Of a stretch of 7,144 nt of DNA, positions 1-6,086 are shown piece after piece. The notes beneath the pieces were generated by a model that was given only the letters and a program-made list of their open reading frames with translations, was not told where the DNA came from and made no database searches. Source of the stretch: Verrucomicrobiales bacterium. Its GTDB lineage: Bacteria; Verrucomicrobiota; Verrucomicrobiia; Limisphaerales; JAFMIX01. The stretch spans positions 1-7,144 of the forward strand of contig JAFMIX010000112.1 of assembly GCA_017853785.1 (NCBI GenBank). Reading direction: 5' to 3'. The stretch's first letter is position 1. Each line of letters opens with the position of its first letter. Made by a program: the position numbers and the translations under genes.

Positions 1-40
1 CAGTTGCAAGTCCCGGGGTTTTGACAACCAGTTTCGCCAT
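1..40 (-). CDS. 5' end of a protein gene leaving the window (unidentified)
   Basis: An ATG at 40 on the minus strand opens a frame reading MAKLVVKTPGLAT up to the window edge, with no stop in the 13 visible codons. It lies 52 bases downstream of the argS stop on the same strand, which is normal spacing for a following gene. A weak purine stretch (GGAAA) sits shortly upstream of the ATG. The short hydrophobic beta-like opening resembles the start of some FHA-domain proteins, but 13 residues cannot establish this. The product is left unnamed. Confidence 0.4.
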   Translation of the reverse strand, partial: MAKLVVKTPGLAT

Positions 41-92
41 GATGTTTCCGGTGCGATTCAATCAACACCCCCCCACCGACGGCAAGCCGCAC

Positions 93-1862
93 TTACATCT
101 GCTCCACGACCTCGATGCCGAGCGTTTCCAATCCCTGCTTCAAAACCCGCGCCGTGAGGTCGCAGAGCACAAGGCGGGAGTCGCGTGTGGCGGCAGCGTC
201 GGCCTTCAGCACGGGGCAGTTCTCGTAGAATGAAGTGAACTTGCCTGCGAGTTCGTAAAGGTAATTGCAGAGATAGTTCGGGCGATATTCCTCCGCAACG
301 GCTTCCAGCGTGAGCCCGAAATTCAGCAGGTGCTTGGCAAGCGCCAATTCCTCCGGCGCGGCAAGCTGCAATTCTGGATTCTGGATTCTGGATTCTGGAT
401 TCTCCAGTTTCCTGAAAATGCTGCGGATGCGGGCGTAGGCGTATTGCAGATACGGCGCGGTGTTGCCGCTGAACGCGAGCATCTTGTCCCAGTTGAAGAC
501 ATAATCGCTCTGCCGGTTCGGCAGCAGGTCGGCGTATTTCACCGCGCCGAGGCCGACGACCCGGGCGATGTCCTTCCGCTGCGGCTCGGGCAGGTCGGCG
601 CTCTTTTCGGAAACGAGCTTGAAGGCGCGCTGCTCGGCCTCGTCCAGCAGCTCGCCAAGTTTCACGGTGTCGCCGGAGCGGGTCTTGAAAGGCTTGCCGT
701 CGTCACCCATAATTTTTCCGAAACCGACATGGACGAGCTTGACCTGGTTCGCCGCTTGAGCCTGCCAGCGCGCGAAAGTGAGGAACAATTTCTTGAAATG
801 CGGTCCTTGCCGGTCGTCCACGACGTAGACGATTTCGTGCGGCGACCACGTCTTCAGACGATATTCAATCGTCGCAAGGTCGGTGGTCATGTAGTTGAAG
901 CCGCCGTCGCTCTTGCGGACGAGCGCGGGGTCAGCCACCCACTCGCCGTCGCGGTGCACGAGGAAAGGGTCTTCTTTGGGCGGCAACGTGCCATCGCTGA
1001 ACACGCCCAGCGCACCCTCGCTCTCGCGGGCGACGCCGCGCCTGAGCAGGTCAGCGACGACTCCGGCGAGGTGCGGATTGTAGAAACTTTCACCGAGCGT
1101 GACATCGAACTTCACGCCGAGCCGGCCGTAAATGGCATCAAACTGGACCTGCGAGACGCGGATCATCTCCTTCCAGACGGAGATGTTTTCGGCATCGCCA
1201 GCCTGGAGCTTCACCAGTTCGGACTTGGCCTCCTCCAGCCGGGCGGGGTTGGCGTCGCACTCGGCGTTGATAACCTTGTAGAGGCGCTCCAGTTCGGCGA
1301 TGGGATCGCGGTCGAGCGCGGCGCGGTCGAGGATCTGTTTCCAACCGAGCAGCAGCTTGCCGAACTGCGTGCCCCAGTCGCCGATGTGGTTGTCGGAGAT
1401 GACGCGGTGGCCGAGCAGGCGCAGCGTGCGCTGGAGGGCGTCGCCGATGCCGGTGCTGCGGATATGGCCGACGTGCATCGGCTTGGCGACGTTGGGCGAG
1501 CTGAAATCGACGACCACCGTCTTCGGCGCGGTGGCTTTGGTGAAGAATATGTGTTCATCCCGCGCGGCGGCCGCAAGCGTCTGCGCCAGCGCCGCGTTTT
1601 TCAGCCGGAAATTCAGGAAGCCCGCGCCGGCGATTTCGATTTTCTCGCAAACCTCATTAACATCGAGCCTGGCGAGGACGTCGGTGGCGAGCTGGCGGGG
1701 GTTGAGCTTGCGCTGCTTGGCGAGCGCCATGAGCGCGTTGCTCTGGTAATCGCCAAATTTCGGGTCGCACGGGCGGACGAAGAGGGCGGAGACATCGGCG
1801 TCCGGCAACACGCCGCGGACGGCGGTTTGGAGTTTCAGTTCGATTTGTTTATGCGGCAGCAC
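93..1862 (-). CDS. argS: Arginyl-tRNA synthetase (class I)
   Basis: This cytoplasmic enzyme charges tRNA-Arg with arginine using ATP (EC 6.1.1.19). The 589 residues are close to the usual 550-600 (E. coli ArgS has 577). The N-terminal tRNA-recognition domain covers about 1-105, with the typical FGDYQSNALMALAK stretch at 36-49. The class I signature is HVGH at 130-133, inside SSPNVAKPMHVGHIRST. NHIGDWGTQFG follows, as in other ArgS. The KMSK-equivalent loop is GKPFKTR at 389-395. The C-terminal DALR anticodon-binding domain runs from about 500 to the end and finishes LGIEVVEQM, close to the E. coli ending. The start is GTG at 1862: an in-frame TAA lies only 12 bases upstream, and the first internal Met is residue 45, inside the conserved domain. 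No Shine-Dalgarno is visible. A 7-base tandem repeat is embedded in the linker before the DALR domain (residues about 486-498). It lies downstream of the PtsN-like gene on the same strand. Confidence 0.97.
   Translation of the reverse strand: MLPHKQIELKLQTAVRGVLPDADVSALFVRPCDPKFGDYQSNALMALAKQRKLNPRQLATDVLARLDVNEVCEKIEIAGAGFLNFRLKNAALAQTLAAAARDEHIFFTKATAPKTVVVDFSSPNVAKPMHVGHIRSTGIGDALQRTLRLLGHRVISDNHIGDWGTQFGKLLLGWKQILDRAALDRDPIAELERLYKVINAECDANPARLEEAKSELVKLQAGDAENISVWKEMIRVSQVQFDAIYGRLGVKFDVTLGESFYNPHLAGVVADLLRRGVARESEGALGVFSDGTLPPKEDPFLVHRDGEWVADPALVRKSDGGFNYMTTDLATIEYRLKTWSPHEIVYVVDDRQGPHFKKLFLTFARWQAQAANQVKLVHVGFGKIMGDDGKPFKTRSGDTVKLGELLDEAEQRAFKLVSEKSADLPEPQRKDIARVVGLGAVKYADLLPNRQSDYVFNWDKMLAFSGNTAPYLQYAYARIRSIFRKLENPESRIQNPELQLAAPEELALAKHLLNFGLTLEAVAEEYRPNYLCNYLYELAGKFTSFYENCPVLKADAAATRDSRLVLCDLTARVLKQGLETLGIEVVEQM
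371..405. repeat. 7-base tandem repeat inside argS
   Basis: On the plus strand the unit ATTCTGG occurs four times without mismatch (371-398), followed by a decayed fifth copy ATTCTCC (399-405). On the coding strand it reads as AATCCAG units and encodes about residues 486-498 of ArgS (NPESRIQNPE). Because 7 is not a multiple of 3, the units are read in successive frames, and gain or loss of one unit would shift the argS frame. The site falls in the variable linker between the catalytic and anticodon-binding domains, where ArgS proteins differ in length and sequence, so the extra residues are probably tolerated. Confidence 0.95.
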
Positions 1863-1876
1863 GGCGGGAATTTAAC

Positions 1877-1933
1877 CACGGATGGGCACGGCTTGCCACG
1901 CCGAAGTGAAACGAAGGCGGGACCAACACGGAT
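1877..1933. repeat. Degenerate CACGGAT-type intergenic repeat
   Basis: The leader region of argS carries CACGGAT at 1877-1883 and again at 1927-1933, with a shortened CACGG at 1887-1891 and a CCACG at 1896-1900 between them. It looks like a decayed version of the interspersed CACGGAT-rich intergenic repeats I associate with several environmental bacteria. That link is from memory and is inference. No protein is encoded here. Confidence 0.4.
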
Positions 1934-1934
1934 A

Positions 1935-1964
1935 AAATCGGGGAGTCTGAAATCGGGGACTCGC
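1935..1964. repeat. Two-copy 15-base tandem repeat upstream of argS
   Basis: AAATCGGGGAGTCTG (1935-1949) is followed at once by the related AAATCGGGGACTCGC (1950-1964), with 11 of 15 positions shared (the first 10 identical). The sequence also contains GAGTC (1943-1947) and its complement GACTC (1958-1962), a 5-base-pair stem with a 10-base loop. This is too weak to call a terminator between the PtsN-like gene and argS. The rest of the 124-base gap (1863-1986) shows no gene and no convincing promoter. Confidence 0.55.
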
Positions 1965-1986
1965 AGAACTAGGCCCTCCGAACGGA

Positions 1987-2451
1987 TTACTTCTTCCCGA
2001 AATCTTTGATGATGCCGAGCATGCTGGCGGCATCGGGCGATTGCTCGAGGGCCTGGCGGAACTCGGCCTTGTGCATCAGTTTGGCAATGTTGGCGAGGGT
2101 GTGGAGGTGTTTCTGAAACTGACCCTGCGGCACGAGGAAGAGCATGACAAGGTTGACGGGCTGGTTGTCGAGGGCGTCGAAGTTGACACCTTTCTTGGAG
2201 CGGCCCAGCGCGCCCACGACTTCGTGGATGAGGTCGGTGGAGGCGTGCGGCAGCCCGATGCCGAAGCCGATGCCCGTGCTCATGGAGTTCTCGCGCTTCT
2301 TGACGGCGGCGGTCACGGCCTCGCGGTCTTCGGGTTTGATTTTTTCCGTGCGGACGAGGTTGCCGATGAGTTCATCAATCGCCTCCCAGCGGTTGGAAGC
2401 CTGCAGCTCTGGCAAGATGTTATTCGGACCGAGAATGTCACCGAGATCCAT
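1987..2451 (-). CDS. ptsN: PTS IIA / nitrogen-PTS EIIA (PtsN-type) phosphocarrier
   Basis: This is a 154-residue standalone PTS EIIA type 2 domain, close in length to E. coli PtsN (163). In that family the protein is phosphorylated on a histidine by an HPr-type carrier and usually acts as a regulator rather than in sugar uptake. The active-site region reads STGIGFGIGLPHAS, placing the phosphorylated histidine at His69. The second conserved histidine region, HLHTLANIAKL, starts at 115, with His117 matching the family. FDALDNQPVNLVMLFLVP (91-108) is the typical core strand. No membrane IIB or IIC domain is fused or adjacent, which favours a regulatory PtsN-like role over a fructose or mannitol transporter. 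EI and HPr genes are not in the window. The start ATG at 2451 is preceded by an AT-rich stretch with no Shine-Dalgarno. The upstream M50-like gene is 69 bases away on the same strand. Assignment to the IIA domain is firm; the exact symbol is less so. Confidence 0.9.
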   Translation of the reverse strand: MDLGDILGPNNILPELQASNRWEAIDELIGNLVRTEKIKPEDREAVTAAVKKRENSMSTGIGFGIGLPHASTDLIHEVVGALGRSKKGVNFDALDNQPVNLVMLFLVPQGQFQKHLHTLANIAKLMHKAEFRQALEQSPDAASMLGIIKDFGKK

Positions 2452-2520
2452 AATTTAATTGGCGAATTGAAACGCGGGGCACATTTCGCCGGAAACCCGG
2501 CGGTATATCAAGGCTGATTT

Positions 2521-3183
2521 TCAGTGAAGGGACAAAGCCCGGATCAGTTGCTGCCAAATTGCGACGGTGTCCAACCCCCACCACTGCAGTGCCTGAAGCA
2601 CTTCCACCCGCGCCGCCAACAGCGCGATGCCGACCAGCAGCACCGCGACGTTGCCGAGATAAATGACGACCGCCGAGAACAACCAGCCCTGCCCCGTGAT
2701 GTCCGATTGCCGGGTCTGGAGGACGTGCCACGTCAGCGTGACGTGAAAAGCATACGCCGCGCCGAGCAGCAAATGAAACCACACCCGATAGGGCTGCCAG
2801 TTCCAGAACCACTGGCCCAAGCCGAAGACCAGCACGAGGAGCGCGACGTAGATGGGAAAAAAATACGGCGCGAGCGCGATGAGGAAGTTGGTTTTCGTGA
2901 CCACGACATGGCCACCTTCGGAGCTGACCTTGAATTTTTTCACGTCACCGCCGAAAAGCCAGGCCCAGATCGCGTGCGTGAGTTCGTGACCGAAGACGTA
3001 GATCCACATCGGCCGGGGCAGCAACAGATAGATCACCCCCCAACAAACCGCACCCGCCCCGAGCGCGACCCACACCGTATCCGCGTCACCGCTCGCGCGC
3101 AGCACCTTGACCAACGCCTGCGCCGCGCCGACGCAAGCGGGCAGCAACAGAATAGCGAGGATGGTCTTGCACCATTTTGGCAC
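2521..3183 (-). CDS. Multi-pass M50-like zinc metalloprotease family membrane protein
   Basis: This is a 220-residue, strongly hydrophobic protein with about six likely membrane segments (roughly 8-28, 37-56, 60-77, 100-123, 135-153 and 168-190). HELTH at 66-70, within FGHELTHAIWAWLFGG, is an HExxH zinc motif inside a membrane segment, as in M50 (site-2 protease-like) families. There His66 and His70 bind zinc and Glu67 is the catalytic base. Asp161, in QTRQSDITGQG, is a plausible third zinc ligand; this is inference. No PDZ, CBS or other substrate-selecting domain is present, so it is a minimal M50-like protein and its substrate is unknown. The start is GTG at 3183, chosen because no in-frame ATG precedes the first hydrophobic segment; an upstream non-ATG start cannot be excluded. 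The gene follows the TPR membrane gene after 48 bases on the same strand, suggesting co-transcription. Confidence 0.8.
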   Translation of the reverse strand: MPKWCKTILAILLLPACVGAAQALVKVLRASGDADTVWVALGAGAVCWGVIYLLLPRPMWIYVFGHELTHAIWAWLFGGDVKKFKVSSEGGHVVVTKTNFLIALAPYFFPIYVALLVLVFGLGQWFWNWQPYRVWFHLLLGAAYAFHVTLTWHVLQTRQSDITGQGWLFSAVVIYLGNVAVLLVGIALLAARVEVLQALQWWGLDTVAIWQQLIRALSLH

Positions 3184-3231
3184 GCGGGGAGGAGACCGAA
3201 TCCGGAAAGGAGAATCCAGCAGAAACCGGCT

Positions 3232-4452
3232 TCAACTGCGGTAGCGCGGCGGGTTCATTTTCAAACCGGGGTTCTGCTCGTAGACGCCCAGCTTCACCGC
3301 CGCAGTTTGGGTCTGGCCCTTCGTTTCCAACCGCAGCAAGGCGATGCGGTTCCGCGCCAGCTCCGCCGCCGCGAGGTTCGGAAATCGATCCACGATCTGC
3401 TGCAAGGTGGCCCGGGCCGCCGCATAATCACCGCCATGATGCACCTGCAAATCCGCCAGCAGATTCAGCCAGCGCACCACTTGCCGCGGCGGCTGGTTCG
3501 GCGCCGCGATCAACTGCTCCAGTTGCAGCGTGGCCAGATCCAGCCGGTGGTAATGCTCCGCATACAACAACGCCAGTTTTTCGCGCGCCTCGGTGTCGAG
3601 CGGATGCGCCTCCAGCTGCTTCACGAATTGCGCCGCCTGCTCCTCGGGGCGGTTGGTGCGCGGTTGGATCAAGCCCGGCTCGCTCCGCAATCCATAACTT
3701 TTGATGCCCTCGGGCACGGGATATTTGGGCCGATCGGAGGGCGGGCGGACCAGCTCCGCGTCGCCCAGCTGCGCGATGCGTTGCGCGGCGGCGGCGGAGA
3801 AATCCGAATCCGGAAACAAAGCGCCGATCTGCTCCAGACACCGCCCGGCGGCGGCGCAGTCGCGGGCCAGCTTCAAATGCCAGTCCGCCAGCGCGGTCAA
3901 CGCCGCAGCCACATTGTTCGCCGACTGGCGGGGTTGGTCGCAGAGATTTTGAATCGTGGTTTCCGCCGCCATCAGGTCATTGAGATTTTTCGCTTGGATC
4001 TCCGCCAGCAACATCTGGCCCTCATAGTCCGTGGGGAATTTTCCGAGCTGCGCCTGGATTTCCGCGACCGCCTCCGCGAATTTCCCCCGCGCCGCCAACG
4101 CCTTGGCGATGGAATACAGTGGCTTGGCTTCGGGGCGTTCATTGCCCCCGTCCAGTTCGCCGGTGAACAGCCCCGCCAGCCAGCCGCCGATGAGCGGCGT
4201 CCACACGAACGAAAACACCACCCCGACCAAGACCGCGATGAACGGCACGAGAACCATGCCTTCGCCGCCGCGCAGCACCAACACAGCCCCGATAAAAAAG
4301 CACACCACCAGCAAAGTGACCACCAGCTTCCGCGCCAGCCCGCCGACATCTTCACGCGTGCGCTGCAACCAACGAATCACCACCACCGCCGCCAACAAAC
4401 TGCAAGAGCCGATGAGGCAGAGGCCGCGAATAAATTCAAGGGTCGGGGTCAT
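3232..4452 (-). CDS. Inner-membrane protein with C-terminal TPR-like repeats
   Basis: The product has 406 residues. The N-terminal 95 residues hold three hydrophobic segments (about 7-28, 42-60 and 66-92). A soluble, helix-rich remainder follows. Helical hairpins typical of tetratricopeptide-like repeats are seen at about 111-140 (SIAKALAARGKFAEAVAEIQAQLGKFP), about 145-215 and 270-370, including GDYAAARATLQQIVDRFP at 341-358. The pattern of Ala pairs and a closing FP is characteristic. Proline-rich linkers lie at about 236-270, and the tail is polar (PPRYRS). Such domains usually mediate protein-protein contact; no catalytic motif is visible. The start was set at ATG 4452 because the 30 upstream in-frame residues are polar and lack family character, while the first hydrophobic segment starts just after this Met. 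No Shine-Dalgarno is evident. The gene heads the minus-strand block and precedes the M50-like gene by 48 bases. Function unknown. Confidence 0.82.
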   Translation of the reverse strand: MTPTLEFIRGLCLIGSCSLLAAVVVIRWLQRTREDVGGLARKLVVTLLVVCFFIGAVLVLRGGEGMVLVPFIAVLVGVVFSFVWTPLIGGWLAGLFTGELDGGNERPEAKPLYSIAKALAARGKFAEAVAEIQAQLGKFPTDYEGQMLLAEIQAKNLNDLMAAETTIQNLCDQPRQSANNVAAALTALADWHLKLARDCAAAGRCLEQIGALFPDSDFSAAAAQRIAQLGDAELVRPPSDRPKYPVPEGIKSYGLRSEPGLIQPRTNRPEEQAAQFVKQLEAHPLDTEAREKLALLYAEHYHRLDLATLQLEQLIAAPNQPPRQVVRWLNLLADLQVHHGGDYAAARATLQQIVDRFPNLAAAELARNRIALLRLETKGQTQTAAVKLGVYEQNPGLKMNPPRYRS

Positions 4453-4593
4453 GGTTGACTGCGCCCCACCATACGCCGCCAGCGGATGGATGCAAGCTGC
4501 CCGGGAGTCTGAAAATCTTTCTCTTCCGGACGGGACGGCCACGCGGATTGGTTTTACCTTTCACCCGCCGCCGGCAGGTGCTACAAAACTCTC
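4453..4593. promoter_or_regulatory. Divergent intergenic region with promoters for the TPR gene and proC
   Basis: The 141 bases lie between two divergently transcribed genes, so they should carry promoters for both. For the minus strand, TATGGT (plus-strand 4468-4473) and TTGCAT (plus-strand 4490-4495) are 16 bases apart and would place transcription start within about 10 bases of the TPR gene ATG. For proC, TTTCAC (4559-4564) and TACAAA (4582-4587) are 17 bases apart and would start transcription near the proC ATG itself, a possible leaderless transcript. Both pairs match the sigma-70 consensus poorly, so the individual boxes are tentative. No coding sequence, RNA gene or clear operator is seen. 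The 12-mer GGGAGTCTGAAA at 4503-4514 recurs upstream of argS at 1941-1952. Confidence 0.4.
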
Positions 4594-5409
4594 ATGGCTG
4601 CATCATTAAAAATCGGATTCATCGGCGCGGGCAAAATGGCTACCGCGCTTGCGCAAGGCCTCGTCCACGCCAAGATCGTCAAACCCGGCCAGATTGTTGC
4701 CGCCGATCCATTTGAGGCCGCCCGCAAAACTTTCACCGCCGCCGTGGGCGCCAAATCCGCCGCCACGAATCAAGCTGTTGCCCGGGACGCCACCGTCATC
4801 ATCCTCGCGACCAAGCCCGATCAGGTCGCCGGCGCGCTCGCGGAGATTGCCGGCGCGTTCACCGGGAATCACCTGCTCATCTCCATCGCCGCCGGCGTAA
4901 CGCTCGCCAAGCTCGAAGCCGGATTGCCGGCTGGCGCACGCGTCATCCGCGTGATGCCCAACACCCCCGCCCTCGTCGGTGCGGGCGCGGCCGGCTTCGC
5001 GCTCGGCAAACACGCGACCGCCGCCGATGGTGAACTCGCCAAAAAACTCCTTGCCGCCGTCGGCCTCGCCTTCCAAGTGAAGGAATCACTGATCGACGCC
5101 GTGACCGGCTTGAGCGGCAGCGGCCCGGCTTACGTGTATCAATTCATCGAGGCGCTGAGCGACGGCGGCGTGGCGGCCGGCTTGCCCCGCGACATCGCCA
5201 CAAAACTTGCCGCGCAGACCGTGCTCGGCGGCGCGAAGATGGTGCTGGCGACCGGCCAGCATCCCGGCGCGTTGAAGGATCAAGTTACCAGCCCCGGCGG
5301 TACGACGATTGAAGGCCTGCACGAGTTGGAAAAAGGCAAGCTGCGCGGCACCGTGATGAGCGCCGTCCGCGCCGCGACGGAGAAGTCGAAGAAGCTCGGG
5401 CAGGGTTGA
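4594..5409 (+). CDS. proC: Pyrroline-5-carboxylate reductase
   Basis: This cytoplasmic enzyme reduces 1-pyrroline-5-carboxylate to L-proline with NAD(P)H, the last step of proline synthesis (EC 1.5.1.2). The 271 residues fit the family (E. coli ProC has 269). The N-terminal Rossmann dinucleotide motif is GFIGAGKM at 8-15. SIAAGVTLAKLEAGLP and VIRVMPNTPALVGAG are standard P5CR stretches, and TGLSGSGPAYVYQFIEAL lies in the dimer-forming helical region. The C-terminal signature HPGALKDQVTSPGGTTIEGL begins at His223 and is nearly identical to E. coli. Start ATG at 4594 gives the expected short lead-in MAASLKIGFIG. An AGGTG lies about 14 bases upstream, too far to be a strong Shine-Dalgarno. The gene is transcribed alone, divergent from the TPR gene and convergent with the HAD gene. 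proA and proB are not in the window. Confidence 0.97.
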   Translation: MAASLKIGFIGAGKMATALAQGLVHAKIVKPGQIVAADPFEAARKTFTAAVGAKSAATNQAVARDATVIILATKPDQVAGALAEIAGAFTGNHLLISIAAGVTLAKLEAGLPAGARVIRVMPNTPALVGAGAAGFALGKHATAADGELAKKLLAAVGLAFQVKESLIDAVTGLSGSGPAYVYQFIEALSDGGVAAGLPRDIATKLAAQTVLGGAKMVLATGQHPGALKDQVTSPGGTTIEGLHELEKGKLRGTVMSAVRAATEKSKKLGQG

Positions 5410-5419
5410 AGCCAAACGC

Positions 5420-5489
5420 GAGGATGGAGGATTGAGAATGGAAGGTGGCGCAAGGCCGCCCGGAGTTCCATCCTCTATCTTCCATTCTC
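5420..5489. repeat. Inverted purine-rich repeat between convergent proC and HAD genes
   Basis: GAGGATGGA (5420-5428) has its exact complement at 5467-5475, and GAGAATGGAAG (5434-5444) has its exact complement at 5479-5489. The two arms carry the same modules in swapped order, so the two pairings cross instead of nesting, and only one could form at a time in a simple hairpin. A small inner stem, GGCG/CGCC (5447-5450 with 5457-5460), lies between them. It could act as a bidirectional transcription barrier between the convergent genes, but no T-run follows, so I do not call a classical terminator. The right arm overlaps the end of the HAD gene. Confidence 0.8.
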
Positions 5490-6086
5490 CATCTTCGGCT
5501 GAATCAGCGTCCGCACATCCACCGCATCCATCCCCGCCGCGCGGATGGCTTGCATCCCCAAGTCCGTGTCTTCATAGCCGCGGCAGAATCTGGGTTCGAC
5601 GCCGATGCGGCGGGCGGCCTCGAGGAAGATGTCCGGCGCGGGTTTTTGGTTCTTCACCATTTCGTTGGTGACGACGGCGACGAAGAGATGGCGGATTTTC
5701 AGCCGTTCCAAGACATCGCAGATGATGCGTTGGTTGCCGCCGGACGCGACGGCCATGGGAATTTTACCGTGATTAGCCCTGGCGATTTCCACGACGGCGT
5801 GGATGGGTTCGATGTCCGCCATGAGCGGGATATAGGCCTCCTCTTTTTCGTGGGCGACGGCGATGTGGTCGAGCGAACGGCCCTGTTCGGCGGCAAGCAT
5901 CTTGAGGATGTCCCGGGTGGGCACGCCGCCCAGCGTGTAGAAGCGGTCTTCGGGAAAATGCAGTCCGTGGCGTCGGGTGATGATGGACCACGCGCGCCAG
6001 TGCAAGGGCATGGTGTCGGCCAGCGTGCCGTCGCAGTCGAAGACGAGACCTTTGATGTGGGGCGGGAGATTGGTGGAAGGGCTCAT
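5475..6086 (-). CDS. HAD-superfamily sugar-phosphate phosphatase, YqaB / beta-phosphoglucomutase-like
   Basis: This 203-residue soluble HAD hydrolase carries all four motifs. Motif I is FDCDGTLADT, with nucleophile Asp17 and acid/base Asp19. Motif II is Ser115 in AVASGG. Motif III is Lys148 in NQKPAPDIF. Motif IV is YEDTDLG with Glu172 and Asp173. The cap region after motif I (LHWRAWSIITRRHGL) and the C-terminal IRAAGMDAVDVRTL closely resemble E. coli YqaB, which dephosphorylates fructose-1-phosphate and 6-phosphogluconate. A beta-phosphoglucomutase-type mutase is the main alternative, and substrate cannot be decided from sequence alone. The ATG at 6086 overlaps the prfA stop as ATGA, so translation is probably coupled to prfA. 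The last residues (KMENGR) and the TAG stop lie inside the inverted repeat at 5420-5489, so the true family C-terminus probably ends shortly after DVRTL. Confidence 0.9.
   Translation of the reverse strand: MSPSTNLPPHIKGLVFDCDGTLADTMPLHWRAWSIITRRHGLHFPEDRFYTLGGVPTRDILKMLAAEQGRSLDHIAVAHEKEEAYIPLMADIEPIHAVVEIARANHGKIPMAVASGGNQRIICDVLERLKIRHLFVAVVTNEMVKNQKPAPDIFLEAARRIGVEPRFCRGYEDTDLGMQAIRAAGMDAVDVRTLIQPKMENGR

Noticed and set aside
371..405. CRISPR-like array
   Set aside because: The units are 7 bases long, directly adjacent and without spacers, so this is a simple tandem repeat.
1943..1962. Rho-independent terminator after the PtsN-like gene
   Set aside because: The stem is only 5 base pairs with a 10-base loop and has no clear T-run.
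1863..1986. T-box or other riboswitch controlling argS
   Set aside because: The 124-base leader lacks T-box sequence or recognisable riboswitch structure and consists largely of degenerate repeats.
330..2009. A 559-codon open frame on the plus strand opposite argS
   Set aside because: The minus strand encodes a complete ArgS with all motifs. The plus frame has no recognisable domain, is rich in Arg, Glu and Val, and is a by-product of GC-rich codon use.
2524..4458. A 644-codon open frame on the plus strand spanning the M50-like and TPR genes
   Set aside because: It crosses two genes that have clear membrane and repeat structure on the other strand. Its own translation is Arg/Gln/His/Pro-rich low-complexity sequence with no domain.
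4453..4542. A 30-residue N-terminal extension of the TPR membrane protein
   Set aside because: The extension is polar, lacks ribosome-binding signals and covers the candidate promoter. The ATG at 4452 directly precedes the first hydrophobic segment.
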